Below are positions 1 through 11,260 of a stretch of DNA of 64,000 nt, piece after piece. The stretch lies in NCBI GenBank assembly GCA_010909165.1, contig VJWM01000313.1, positions 19,343 to 83,342 of the forward strand, given 5' to 3'. Position 1 is the stretch's first letter; each line of letters begins with the position of its first letter. The stretch is from Anthoceros angustus (lineage: Eukaryota > Streptophyta > Anthocerotopsida > Anthocerotales > Anthocerotaceae). The position numbers and the translations under genes are program-made. The notes under the pieces were generated by a model. It was not told where the DNA came from. It made no database searches and saw only the letters and a program-made list of their open reading frames with translations.

Positions 1-190
1 TCTAGCTCGTCCGTTAGTAGCCCGGTGGCGTGGATCTATCTACAAATCCATCTCCTGCCGCCCATCGCACGTTCTTGGCCGTTTGCATGCTCCTCCTCGA
101 CAATGATCTCTTCCATTCTGGTCTAGCCTCGTGTCTAGGTCCAGCTCGTGCTCCCATGGCGACCTCTTCGCCTTCACCTCCATGTCCTCC

Positions 191-583
191 TCATGGTGAT
201 TTCCCATGAATCCATCTCCTTCTCCTGCGGTTTTCTTCAAACTTGTCATGGGATGCACCTCCTTCCTCTTGCCAACTCGTGGCCTCCACTTGCAGCCCTT
301 CTGCCTGCTCACCCTTGAGGAGCATTCCAGCCTCCTCCTCGCGCCCATGCTGGCGCCGTTTTATCTCCTCTCGGATTTCCAGATTGTCCTGCTGCAACTT
401 TTCCTGCACAACGCTCCCTTCTTGCTCATTTGGCCTCTCTGGCAACAAGACTTGCTGATCAATTCTTAGGCCGTCTACAACATGCTCACGTCCTCCCCCT
501 TCGACCCAGGCTGCGGCGACCAACTCCTCGTCAGGAAATCGGTCGTCTGTGGCCTCAAGTCGCTCCCGTTTTCAGACGAGAAA
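191..583 (-). pseudogene. gypsy pol: charged tail downstream of RNase H
   Basis: The minus strand encodes a Glu/Gln/Lys-rich segment (LRIDQQVLLPERPNEQEGS and onward) with coiled-coil character. The same segment follows RNase H in the fragment at about 55,500-55,800 and in copy B at about 30,700-30,900. It joins the RNase H ORF (837-1,139) only across frame breaks. It probably links RNase H to the integrase, which starts further downstream in copy B and is missing here because the window begins. It is not a host gene: it occurs only inside gypsy copies. Short indels relative to the better copy break the frame. Confidence 0.7.
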
Positions 584-836
584 TAAAATCAGCATTTTGA
601 TGCTGCTTCCCTGGCCTAGTTTCTACGTCGTAATCGAATTCTTGCAGCAGTAGTACCCATCTGGCAATCCTTCCTGACAAATCTGGCTTGTTGACAAGGT
701 ACTTCAACGCAAAATGGTCAACATGGAACGTCACTTTGCAAGCAAGCAGATAGTGTCTAAACTTCTTACAGGAGTAAATAATACCAAGACCCTCCGCTCC
801 GTGGTTGAGTAGTTCTTCTCAGCATCCGTGGGCTGT

Positions 837-1139
837 CTACGCATAGAAAATCGGATGATCCCGTTTCTTCTCGTCCTTCTGGCTTAAGACGGTCCCAATG
901 GCATAGGCGGACACATCCACGTATACGTGAAACGGTTTCTCCCAATCCGGCGGTTGTAACGTTGGTGCGCTCACTAAGCTGTCCTTCAGCTGCTGAAAAG
1001 CCTCCTGTCTTGCAGTTGTCCATTCGAAAGGTATATCCTTCTTGGTCAATTGTGTCAACAAGGCTGCCTTCTTAGCGAAATCCTTGATGAACCTCCTGTA
1101 ATATCCTACCAGTCCTACAAAAGCACGCACCTGTCTCAC
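837..1139 (-). pseudogene. gypsy reverse transcriptase thumb / RNase H fragment
   Basis: A 100-residue open stretch begins VRAFVGLVGYYRRFIKDFA, the conserved end of gypsy RT. It continues through an FEWT.ARQEAFQQLKDSL connection into the RNase H start (YVDVSAYAIGTVLSQKDE, with the first catalytic Asp in VDVS). It is nearly identical to residues 1-100 of the ORF at 54,879-55,964, which continues through the rest of RNase H. Here the frame breaks after IFYA, and the remaining RNase H is in other frames down to about 584. The role would have been RNA-strand removal during reverse transcription in the cytoplasmic particle. It is a non-functional fragment as assembled. Confidence 0.85.
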
Positions 1140-1814
1140 CGTTTGTGGCGTCCATCTCAGCTATAATTGCTACTTTCTCCTTATCCACCGCAACCCCCGT
1201 ACAGAGACCCGATGTGCTAACAAAATGCCCTCCGTCATACCAAAATAACACTTCCCCGGATGAAGTTTCATGTTCGACTCTGCATTTTGGAAACATTGTC
1301 TCAAATGATCTAAATCGGTCTCCTCCTTGAACAATCATCTAGGAATACCTCCATGAACTTCCTCGGAAAATCTCGGAATATCGCGTTCACTACCCTGAAA
1401 ATGGCGGGGCATTACACAACCCGAAGGGAGTTTTGAATAAGCGTAGGTTCCCCAATCCGTTGTGAATGTTGTCTTGTCACGATCTTCCTTCCAGCGAAAT
1501 TTGATTGTACCGAATATCCATCAAGATACATCTCATGTCAACTATGTCCACTGCTTGTCCATGAAAGGCAAAGGGTGATGATCCTTCTTCGCTCGTTGAG
1601 CTTCACGAAATCACAGCATACCGAACCTTTCCTGCTTCTTTGGTACAATCACGATGGTGCGACCCACTCTAGTGAGCACCGGGTAAATTACTCCGACCTC
1701 CAAATATTGGTCGCTGATCCTTAACGACCATGGAATACTTGGGGTTCAGTCTGTACTGCTTGATTCTCACCGGAGTGCTGCCCTCCTTCAAGTCGATTCG
1801 ATGTATCCTCAGTT
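1140..1814 (-). pseudogene. gypsy reverse transcriptase, degraded upstream part
   Basis: The minus strand contains frame-shifted RT sequence: a KQYRLNPKYSMVV-like segment near 1,725-1,770, an SEW(V)..(I)VIVPKKQ-like segment near 1,640-1,690, and the DWGTYAY / LDHLRQCF region towards 1,300-1,480. The same order occurs in copy B (31,420-32,010) and in the 54,236 fragment. The first ends abruptly at 1,814, where the 8.9-kb transposon starts, and homology resumes at 10,750. Multiple small indels prevent translation. The assignment rests on co-linearity with the other two copies rather than on a continuous ORF. Confidence 0.7.
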
Positions 1815-1843
1815 AACATGATAATCTTGGAAGGGGGTTAATA
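1815..1843 (+). repeat. left terminal inverted repeat
   Basis: The left end begins AACATGATAATCTTGG and continues with an AAGGGGGTTAATA block. Its reverse complement appears at 10,718-10,746 with one substitution (A/C at the seventh base) and one G fewer in the G-run. It is directly preceded by GTT. Confidence 0.75.
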
Positions 1844-2023
1844 TACAAACCCCCTTCCGCACAACTGAAACCCCCTTCACAAAAAAGACACCGTTCGGGA
1901 AATGCAAAATCGTCGAATCCTCCGTCAACACCATGCTAAATACGAAAGGGAAAAAACATTGATATTTCACAATTCATAAAACAGGGCTTTCTTGGCGGCT
2001 GGCCGCTGCCAGTATCCTTGCGG

Positions 2024-5000
2024 CTATGCTTTGACACAAGTAATGAAAGAAAATCCGATATCAACTTTCAAAACCCTCTTCCGTCCCTCGAATATAGTCT
2101 TTCCTCTACAAAGATCCCTCAAAGTGATCACGAGACTCATCACGCTTGGGTGGCAATCTAAAACAAGCTGCCAGTTGCATGCGTTCAATTCTACTACATC
2201 GTCGGTCTCGGCCTTCGCTTCATCATCTTCGTTGTCGCCGTCCTTGTCGCCACCACTCCCGTCGCAGTATCCGAGGTTTGTTGTCCTTCCTCTAGCAAGT
2301 CCCCTTTGCGTTTTCATCCTCCTTGCACTAAGTGGAACCACGAGCTTTCGAACAATTTTTTTTTTAATACAAACTTCTTTAGCCGGTGTCGCTCCTCTCC
2401 GGTGGGCCTCGAATGTGAGCTCCTCTTTCCATCGCAAAACCTCGAAACCATGTATGCGTTGTGGGATATAACCAGCATGAGGTCGGCCTCTATTGCAATA
2501 GAATTGCGTCGAAATCTTGCCGGTTGTTGTCCCACTTCCGCAACCATCCGTAATCCAATCTCCTTCTTTCGAGAATGTTTTGATGAATTTCATCATCAAC
2601 CCGAGAGGTCTTTGTAGGCACACCACCATTTTGTCTTGAGACATGTACACGCTTCTTCACCACGGATCATGTGCAATCACGGATCGTCCATTGTTAAAAG
2701 TCCCTCGTAATATTGGGCGCCTTCCGCCTTGCCTTCCTTCACACACCAAGCCACTGTTATGTACTCCACTGTCTCAAATCCACCCCTGTCATTACTCATG
2801 TTTGTTTTGTCCCAAAGCGAAGGACACCATTCCACCCTTGCCACATAATCCACGCATGCACTCTCTCACAAGGTGAGCTTCTTCCACTCCGTGCATGACA
2901 ATGAGCACAATTCTTCCGCCGTCGTCTTCTCCACAGCTTTGGAAGCTGTGTTCATCATGCGCATCGAACCGACTATCCATAGGACCAATGTCAAAGCCTC
3001 TTGGGACATCCATAAAGAAGGGTATAAGCCGCAGAAGGAATCCCGCATCTCCATAATGTTTCTTTTTCCACTTGATAGTAACACTCTTTCTCGGACCACG
3101 AGCGTGAACAAGTGCGGTCAGTCTTTCAAATCCTTGTCCGATTGCACGCTGCTCATCCTCAAGACTCTTCCAGTTGTTAATCTCAAATATGAAGTTCTTG
3201 AAATCCTCCGGCCTTTTGCAAATTCTCCACATCCTTTATTTCGACGCCGGAAAGAAAAACGTTAGAGCGAGGACACCACATTCCTATTGTATTCAAACAA
3301 GCGTTGGCGATGGCGAAGGAGGGTGTGAAAGCACGGCCGGCGCCCTTCACACCCTCCATCGACAAATTTGGTTTGCGGCTGCACCATGCCCGCGGCGGCC
3401 GGCCAGTAGAGCGGGCGAAGCCATACATGGGCGGCGGCGCCGTGACATGCGAACTGCGCATCCAAGATAGTGGGGGCGCGGCCGGCCGGCCTCCTCGCCA
3501 TTCTCCGGCGTGGCGAGGCGCGGCCGGCCAGCGGCGCCTCGCGCAAACGAAAACCAAAGCGACTCATTGTATGCGTGGTCGGATCTCACCTTCCCAAAAG
3601 CCGTTTGAAACCGAGCAATCATGTCGTCCGTTGAGTGTAGAGGATATTCCTTCCTCACTTCCTCGAAGATGAGCACTCGGATGTTTAGCCATGGCCACTT
3701 GAATAACATGCGGTTTCTTTCTTGAAGTAATTTCGTCCTCCATTCCTTTGAGATCGAGGATGCTCGATTACCTTCCCATTCTTGGTGACAAGAATCTGCA
3801 CATTCACCATCGTATACCGGAATGATTTCCGAGGTTTTAATGTCTTTCGGCTTGAAATACATTTTTCCACGTGTTTGGGATCATCTGTGACTTTCCTTTT
3901 CCCTTCCCTTTCTTCGGTGCCGGCGGTATGTGCTTCTTTCTGTAACTCGCTTCCCACTTTGAAAAGATCTTATCAATATTATCCCATACCTTGCCCTCCG
4001 CGATGCATGTGTGTGTCCTGTCCACTTTGTTACCTTGTACACGTCATCTTGGCCTTCATCATCTTCAATTAATCCAAGAACCTTATAAAGATTGAACTTC
4101 CATGACATGGTCATCTCACTCCATCCCGACGCCGAAGCTCATCTCGTAAATATCTTACATTCAATAAAAGACATTTTCTTCCGCTTATCGACATTGTGTT
4201 ATGGTCGGTTGCAAGAACTCTCATCTCGTGCACCGTAAGCCCACAGATACATGCGCTTCAACATATTGAAAGCAGGACTTCCGGAGCAATATCAAGTGCT
4301 TCATAGCGACATATGTGTGGTTCCCCAAGTACACCCATAATATATTTCTTGGCCCGAATTTAGCCAACTTGCTAATATCGTTGCACTCCCGGGTCAATCA
4401 TGCATGAATGGCGAACCCTTCTTCAATCCTTCCCTTGAAATAACTCGGGCTAGGTAGTTTGACCATGCCTCGTCCACCCTCGATTTGGGCATCCGGTGTA
4501 ATAAAAGATCGGCTTCAAATTCTCAAGCTTTACCAAGTCTCTCGAACAACTTTCTTGGCATAGGCGAGTCCCCGATTATTGTCAATGGGTCCGATTCGGA
4601 TGGCATCTTCAAGTCTTTCCTCATCATCCGCATGGACGGTCGCTATATTCTCTGGTGGGCTTCACTCACGGTTTCCTTCCATTTCTTCTTTCTCTTCCCC
4701 GGTGGAGCCTCGCTATGTGTGGTATGCCCTGTGCGGCGTGCCCACCATGCCTTGCTCTCCACTCGAGTCCCTGTCTCCATACTCTCGGATCGGCGGACAC
4801 GGGAGGTGCCTCAATAGAAGCCGCGCACGCCGCCCACGCTCGGCCCGTCTCTTCCGCAACGCAAGTGCAAGGGCGTCGCAATCAGGCGGCCGGCGGCGCT
4901 TCAGTGCCTTGGGAACCCACCGGTTGGGGTGCAGTGTAGTCCAGACTCCCTCGGGAGGCGCCGGCGGCCGCCTCACCCTCTCCGACCGTACCTCCATGGA

Positions 5001-6001
5001 GGAGCCAGGAAAAGGAATGTCCAGAACGGAGCATCCTTCCATCCTCTCGCCTCGAAAGTCGTCATCGTCGGAGTGGCCAGGGCGTCGGGTATACACCCAT
5101 CCTCCTCATCGGATGGGCCGAGCTCACTAGGCACTGCGCTCGGCTTGGTGAGCCCGTCATGCACATTTCAGCCGGGCTCGACTCGTCGTTGTGACATTTC
5201 CCTCCTATCTTTGGATGACGGATTCGGTAATCTTCCGCATATTGTGTCGGTGCTCTAGCTTGAGCATCGCAAAACAAAAGGATTGAGGAAAGGCAAGATA
5301 GAAGGCACAAGTCATGGAAACCAACATATTTGCATCAAGCGCTTGAAAACCTTATTCCAAAGTTTTACTTATTGGGTGACGATAGCATTTCAATCCTCCA
5401 CCAGTTTGAAGGACTTCTTGCTTTGGAAGCCATGTAGGTGACCTCATAAGCCTTGTACATGGTTTCATCTTCGCTTATCCGATCAAATACCAAAGGCTTT
5501 GTTGTGCATCGAAAACAGCTCGTCCATCCATATCCACATCGCCCATAGAACCCGGCCCTTGCTCTGGTTTGGCAAGGCCCCTTGAACCCTCGACCCACGG
5601 TTTCAATAGAGGAGTCCAAAATTGTTCTCCTCAAGGCTCCTCATCCTGTGTCAACATCCGGTCCTTCTCGGCGAGCGCAGCCTCCACCTTGCTCCCCAAC
5701 CGACGTGTGGCATATCCTCATAGTTAAATGGCGTTGGAATAGGCCTGCATTGCTGTGGGGTCTCTTCCTCGGTCTCCTCCTGCCCTTCCCCGTTGTCTTG
5801 GCCTTCCCGGATGTTAGGATTTCCATGCCCAATTGACAAATTACCTCGGCTGGTGCTTGATGGCTGGGTTGTATCTGCGCCCTCCACCGAGGTAGGCGCG
5901 TGCCTTCTCCGACATCCACACAAATTCCCCGCATCCTTCTTCTTCTTCTGGGCCGGATTTCTTGGTTTTGGGCATCGGGTCGATGTTCTCTGGTTCTCCA
6001 C
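2024..6001 (-). pseudogene. unrecognised minus-strand protein remnants in the transposon
   Basis: The minus strand carries a chain of partial ORFs. 5,651-6,001 is a basic/acidic N-terminal-like stretch starting MENQRTSTRCPKP. About 5,365-5,560 contains KPLVFDRISEDETMYKAYEV. About 4,140-4,380 contains KCLLLNVRYLRDELR. 3,881-4,114 is a W..LYKVLG..EDDEGQDD segment, 3,560-3,862 has an ECADSCHQEWEG segment, and the last parts are at 2,792-3,232 and 2,024-2,650. They probably derive from one divergent gene, possibly with introns, transcribed opposite to the transposase-like gene at 6.9-9.1 kb. I do not recognise the family. GC-rich blocks at 3.3-3.55 kb interrupt the frame. One ancestral gene is inference; several are possible. 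Confidence 0.4.
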
Positions 6002-6898
6002 GTTCCTTCCCTCTTAGCTTGCCATCCTCAAGAGATTAGATACAATCGCCATAGGAAGCAATTCAAAGAAGGAATCGGTCCCAACAGGAAATTTGCGAGC
6101 GAAGGGGAGGGCCATCAGACTATGTGAATCGCGAGGAAATGGCGGAGGATCGCAGCGTGGAGAAGTCGCGTCTTTGGGAGACACGCCAAAAGTCCTTCTT
6201 GAGAGTTGATGTCGGGCCGCCACCGTCTCAGGCTGGAAGAACTTGCTCGGCTCTCTCGGGGTTACTCTCCACTTGAGCGAAAGTATGACGCCCCGTTGGT
6301 CACGTCACATGTCAACAACCTAACCATAAATGTCAATTAAGGAAATGCTTACATGGAAAACCATTTATAGGACCCTAAGTCAAAAGCCGTACATATGAAC
6401 CCCAATGCCGAGAAAACAATGAAGAGGCGGTGTGCCTCAGCCAAGTTCTACCGGTGAAGATCTTTCGGTTTATTTGCTCATAATGGCATTTCCACCTTAC
6501 CTTGATCCACTGCCTATGTCATGGCATACCACGCTCTGAAGAGTGAGGACCATATTTCCGGTTAGAGGTGCGAGTCCTCGGTGGCGACAATGTTGCGCCA
6601 CCCACATCGCTTGTCGAAGAGGTCGAGTTTTCGTCCACAAGTCATTCCTCACTTCGTTTGTGCGATCAAGGGGAACATGTACTTGAGAACAAGTGTTGGG
6701 TTTGCATCATCTCTCCGTCTGTTGATCCATGTAATGACATTGATGTTGTCGCGGAGCAGTGTGGAAGGGGTCTTTGATTTCCGGATGGTAGGTGACTCTC
6801 TTGTGAGGCCAAGGATGGTCAGATCTTGGGGGCCCCGATCATGAGCAACGAAACGAGTCCGAACTCCGGAAGGTTAGTTTGCCTTCAACGAAAGCGGC

Positions 6899-9200
6899 TT
6901 GTTTGCGGTGAAGACAATGTTGTGGCGAATAGTCCACCCCATCCGTGGCGATTCCATCTCATGCACACCGCACGGTATTGTAATGCTCGTCGCCATCGAC
7001 AAGCTCTCCGGCATTCCGCGTGGGGTGCCCATGACCCCCAGGAACTTGAACTTATATGCTGCCATTGATGGGAATCCTGCATCCAGGCGAAGACACCAGG
7101 AAGGAAGGGGAGATGGGGTGCAGAATTCCCGTCGTGGTTTGTTCCGCCAAGGAGCGATGTGCGAGGATGACCGCAGGACTGAGTTCTTCCCACAAGCAAA
7201 TGATCCGTGGACTGAGGATGGGGATGATGACTTTGTTCACCCTCCTCCGGCTGGTGCATCTGGAACATTCCATCCCAAGCCTTTAAGTGAGACATTGATG
7301 ACAACAAAGCTTTCTGGCGGACAAGCGCAGCGGCGACGGGCAGCGGGGGTGTCTTTGCAAAAATGTGAACTGGAGAAGGTGGCAGACTTTCTTAAACCGT
7401 GTTGCAACCAAATGTGCATGCAGAGGTTGACCAAGCAAGGCCTTGAGCAACGATATAGGTTCCTCACAATGCGAGGCAAGAGCAAGAGACATTTCTTCAA
7501 AGCCTCGTACATGGACCCGAGTCAAACTAACAAAGAAAGAGTTTTTCGCATGTTATGGGATCGGTTCCTCTGGTTGCGTGAAGGCCTTGAAGAGTATATT
7601 GTATAGCTGTGATACGAGGGAGGGTCATGAGGAATGCCCGTGGGATAGTGTTCGAACCAACCCAATTCATAAGTCCGTCATGCACTTGGTGCTCTAGCGT
7701 GGATGGATAATGCTCATTCATGGTGAAAGACTTCAACGTGCGGTGTATAACCGCACCTACAAAGCGGAGATATGGTCATTGTACAAAGCGGCGGTGTCAA
7801 AGCTCAGTGCGTTTGTGTGTCGCGGTTTTTGAAGTTATGGAAATCTAACTTCAGTGAAGATTCCCAAATCCAACAGTTCTCGACCGCTCAATATGTCTTG
7901 GGTTAAAGACCACCATTCGAATACAACTCAGGTTGATCAAGGTAGATATCACTACCACTAGTTGGAGTGGGAGGAGTTTTGGTATCATGGTTCGCTGGTG
8001 TGGCGGAGGGTGGGCGCCGGCCCGCGGCGCCACCCTCGGATATGACCGTTGCTGAAGTTGCACGAGTACCATGTTTGAAACTTGTCCTTGTTCATGGATG
8101 GCCCCCCGGTTGTAGGTTTGATTGGTCGAGTTTAGGGGCGGGCGGGCCCCGGCTGCGGCGCCACCCCATCCACCTTCAAACTCGCCAACCATAATATATG
8201 ACCTAGAAGGTGGACGTTTTGTAGATTTTAGATTGGGGAAGATGGTAAATGTATGTGTGAAGAGGTGATAGTCCACGACATCGGTTTGTTGTATGCAATG
8301 GGTTTCATGGATTACATCTTCGCTTGTGGTGTGGAAGAAGCGTGTTTGTATGTGTGAAATTGGGGAACGTGAAAAACTTGGAAGGATGTGACACTTGGAG
8401 CGTGTTTGGCGTGGCGGAAAAATATCGGGCGCGTTAGAGGCACAGCGTGCAGGAGGAGCGGGAAAAATGGCAAAACACCGTGAAAAGAGTTACGACCGGA
8501 TAAGTACATGCTCCTCGCTATAGACTCGGAATGGACCGAAGACCGAGATTCCACACTTTCGTTGGCCAAAGAATCTTGATGAGGACTGCCGTGTATCTGC
8601 ACGTAGTGGGTTGCATGATCCACAATTATACGCAGCAAGAGTGTTTTTGCACTATGCCAATTTGAGGAACGATGAATCGACAATCGATTATTCAAGATGT
8701 TATTCTTAATTATAAAGGAGTGCTACCCAAAGTGCTCTATTTGCAGCTTGACAACACTTGCCGGAAAACAAGAACCATGTTGTTTGCGTGTTTGAACATG
8801 CTAGTTGATATGGGAACTTTTCAAGGTGAAGGTTGGGTTCCTCCTTGTTGGGCACACTCACGACCAAATCGACCAAATGTTCTCTTGCTTTTCCAAAAGC
8901 TTGAAGCACAAGGCACACACTCTTCCCGCGTTGGCGACATCGTTCATGCATACACGCCTACCGAGATCAAAGTTTTGCGGAGGTCCGGACTTCCGGTCAT
9001 ATGTATGGCCGATTAGACAAGGCGATGGTCGCGGGCATATTCATCGGCGGTGAGAAAATTGAACAACTTATCTTTCCAGCACTTTAAAATCACCAGAGAA
9101 GACAAACCGAATGGTATGGTGATGATTAGGCAAGCAATATTCGACATCGATGTATTGGGAAACCGGCCGGGTTGGAGTTTTTGAAATTTGTCCCTCCGAC
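6899..9200 (+). pseudogene. putative DDE-type transposase, DUF7869-like, frame-broken
   Basis: The open part (6,899-7,606) ends in a Cys-containing segment, KPCCNQMCMQRLTKQGLEQR then YRFLTMRGKSKRHFF. An adjacent frame continues with FACYGIGSSGCVKALKSI (about 7,540-7,610). Further on, 8,720-8,850 reads PKVLYLQLDNTCRK then CLNMLVDMGTF, and after one frameshift 8,830-8,890 reads VGFLLVGHTHDQIDQMFSCF. A trailing FKITREDKPNGMVMIRQ lies near 9,085-9,140. From memory, this order (CC..xC box, factor-like middle, LQLDN, VGHTH.DID.hF) matches proteins annotated with DUF7869, thought to be RNase H-fold transposases. The Asp residues in LDN and QID are candidate catalytic acids (inference). Several frameshifts and the GC-rich blocks at 8.0-8.17 kb break it. 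Confidence 0.6.
7999..8168. repeat. GC-rich GGCGCC palindromic blocks
   Basis: Short blocks such as GGGCGCCGGCCCGCGGCGCC (about 8,008-8,027) sit in otherwise balanced sequence and recur at about 8,137-8,168. Further blocks lie at 10,204-10,232, 10,350-10,372 and 3,330-3,545. All are built from GGCGCC/GGCCGG hexamers and interrupt the transposase-like frame. Origin unknown: small palindromic inserts or an assembly effect. Confidence 0.5.
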
Positions 9201-10717
9201 ATAACCGATGCGGTGTCGGCCCTCCGGCTCGAGACAAGAAAGGGACGTCGGCGGTTATCTCCGACGGAGTGGCACATTTGAGAGCGGGTCAGCCGGGCTG
9301 CCATATGTGACCGGACAGAATATGGATGGTGGGAAGCATTCAGGTGGACCAAGAAGAAATCGCAATAATCGTGGAGAACAACATTGGGCTCGCACTAGAA
9401 GTGCCGTGGAAATGGTTCTCTCTAATCGGAAGAAAGCAACCACTCCAAGTTCCTGAAGCTATCCTAGAGGCGTTGCTAAGAGAACTCCCCAGGATATGTA
9501 CTTAGGGCCTTACCGGCTTGGAAGGCAGCGGCGAAATGGCACGTTGCATGGAGATGTAAAAGACATAAAGGAAGGATGTTCATCGCAGTACCTTGTACGA
9601 TACGCATAATCGGCCTTTCCGGATTGGGAAAGTTAATCGGTGAGGTTGGATGTGGAAGAGCCTCATTTCCGTTCAAATGGGCGAAACACGATGCATATGA
9701 AGGCGAACGTGGAAGAATATGTGATTCGGACCCTTCCACCGAGACAATTTGGATTGGAAGGAAAAGGGTGGGAAGGCAAATTTCAAGAATGTTCAAGAAG
9801 TCTTCATCAATAAAACCGTCATCTTGTATTATGGGTTCGGTTTGAATTCCGTAAACATCTCTATTCCATTGACAAAAAGCGATCGAGGATAAGTTGAATG
9901 AATTGCGGGGCTTCATCGAGCCACCAAAGTGCACCGGAAGATAGTGACGAAGGCGGTGAGGACATCGGGCCCTTGGACATGGAAGGTGTCAATTCGGAGA
10001 TGAGTGAAAAGATGTGAAGTGGAGGCAAACATCGGTGGACATCGGTGACAAGAGGGTTTACTCTCGTCAGTGTCTTGACCGCCAAGTGTTAGGCTCAAAG
10101 TGGGAGCTCGCGTTAGTGATAGGGAATCACTGGTGCTATCATTCGGTGGAAGTTGAAGAAGTTGAGTCACTTCCGGCCGTAGGTTGCGATGTCGGCGACA
10201 AGGACAAATGGCGGCGCGGTGGGCGGCGCCACGCCATCCTTTAGTAGCATGGAAACCGCTTTTCCGCACCGATCCCGTATTGTACATTTTGTTCGCACAT
10301 ATATAACCCATCCGGCATGCCTAAATCCTAAATCGTGGAAACCCGATAGCTGGGCGCCGGCCCGGCGCCACCTTCTTGCCAAAACAAAAGACTATGGGTT
10401 CGGGGACGGTTCGGAAAGAAGCACCATTCTTTACCAATGATGTGAAGATTGGCAATGTCTTCAAAAGACCTTGTTTATTTAGGCGGCCTCAACAACCCGT
10501 TCCCTTTTAGTCCTTAGGGTACTTATGGTAAGCAAGCATGGGTCGTAATATGCCAAATTCGATGGCGAACTCGCTAACCCTTTGTGTGATGGAACCGCTC
10601 GGACGTCAATTTCATCCCTTATCGACCCTTATTTTCAGGCCTTTCGACCGATGTTGCAAAGCGTAATCGACCCATCCCAAACCCCTTCCGGCGATATTTG
10701 GTTGAAAACCCCTTACG

Positions 10718-10746
10718 TATTAACCCCTTCCAAGATTAGCATGTTG
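10718..10746 (-). repeat. right terminal inverted repeat
   Basis: Read on the minus strand, the right end is CAACATGCTAATCTTGG followed by AAGGGGTTAATA, the inverted partner of 1,815-1,843. It is followed on the plus strand by GTT (10,747-10,749) and then by the resumed gypsy sequence. Confidence 0.75.
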
Positions 10747-11260
10747 GTTCTTCAGGTATTCTGTCATCTATCGGTAATTTTGAAGGCACACATCGACATA
10801 TTCCCTAAACTACTAAACTCTTCTTTCTCTACGCCTAGATACCTGAAACCTTGACTGCCTTACCATGCTCTAACTCTAAATCCTCTACGACATACGGGAT
10901 CTCGTATATCGCCGGTACTACTGTCTTGGTCCCGGATCCCTCCTCGGGAAAATCCACGATCATAAGCTTACCTCTTCCAAAAGGCTACTCGCTCTCTATG
11001 TGCCTGTCTTGACTCTCCCTCGACATCCTCACGTTGCAAGCATGAATACTCCAAATCAACTTTTATTTGACAGCCTCGGTGAAGGTCCCGATAAGCTCGG
11101 TCGAGTGCAGGAGCTTACCTCAGAGTGCTACGGTGTAACCATCAGTGGAGTGCAGAACTCCCCTCATAGGGAGCCTTGCTCCATGACACAAAGCGATTAC
11201 CGCAGTCCTACCTATTAGACTTGAAGGTGACGCCCGCTACGATAAAATCAAAGAACACAT

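Larger units (their letters stand above)
1815..10746 (+). mobile_element. 8.9-kb TIR DNA transposon with DUF7869-like protein
   Basis: Comparing copy A with copy B pins the insertion exactly. Copy B reads ...CAGTTCTTC..., while copy A reads ...CAGTT at 1,810-1,814 and resumes GTTCTTCAGG at 10,747. The inserted DNA has inverted ends of about 29 bp and a putative 3-bp target duplication GTT (1,812-1,814 and 10,747-10,749). Subterminal AACCCC(Y)TTC-type motifs recur at both ends (about 1,830-1,890 and 10,678-10,730). Inside are a plus-strand protein with a C-rich N-terminus and an LDN/VGHTH motif, and unrecognised minus-strand coding remnants. The 3-bp duplication and subterminal repeats recall CACTA/CMC-type elements, but the ends do not read CACTA. 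Superfamily placement is therefore open. Confidence 0.7.
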
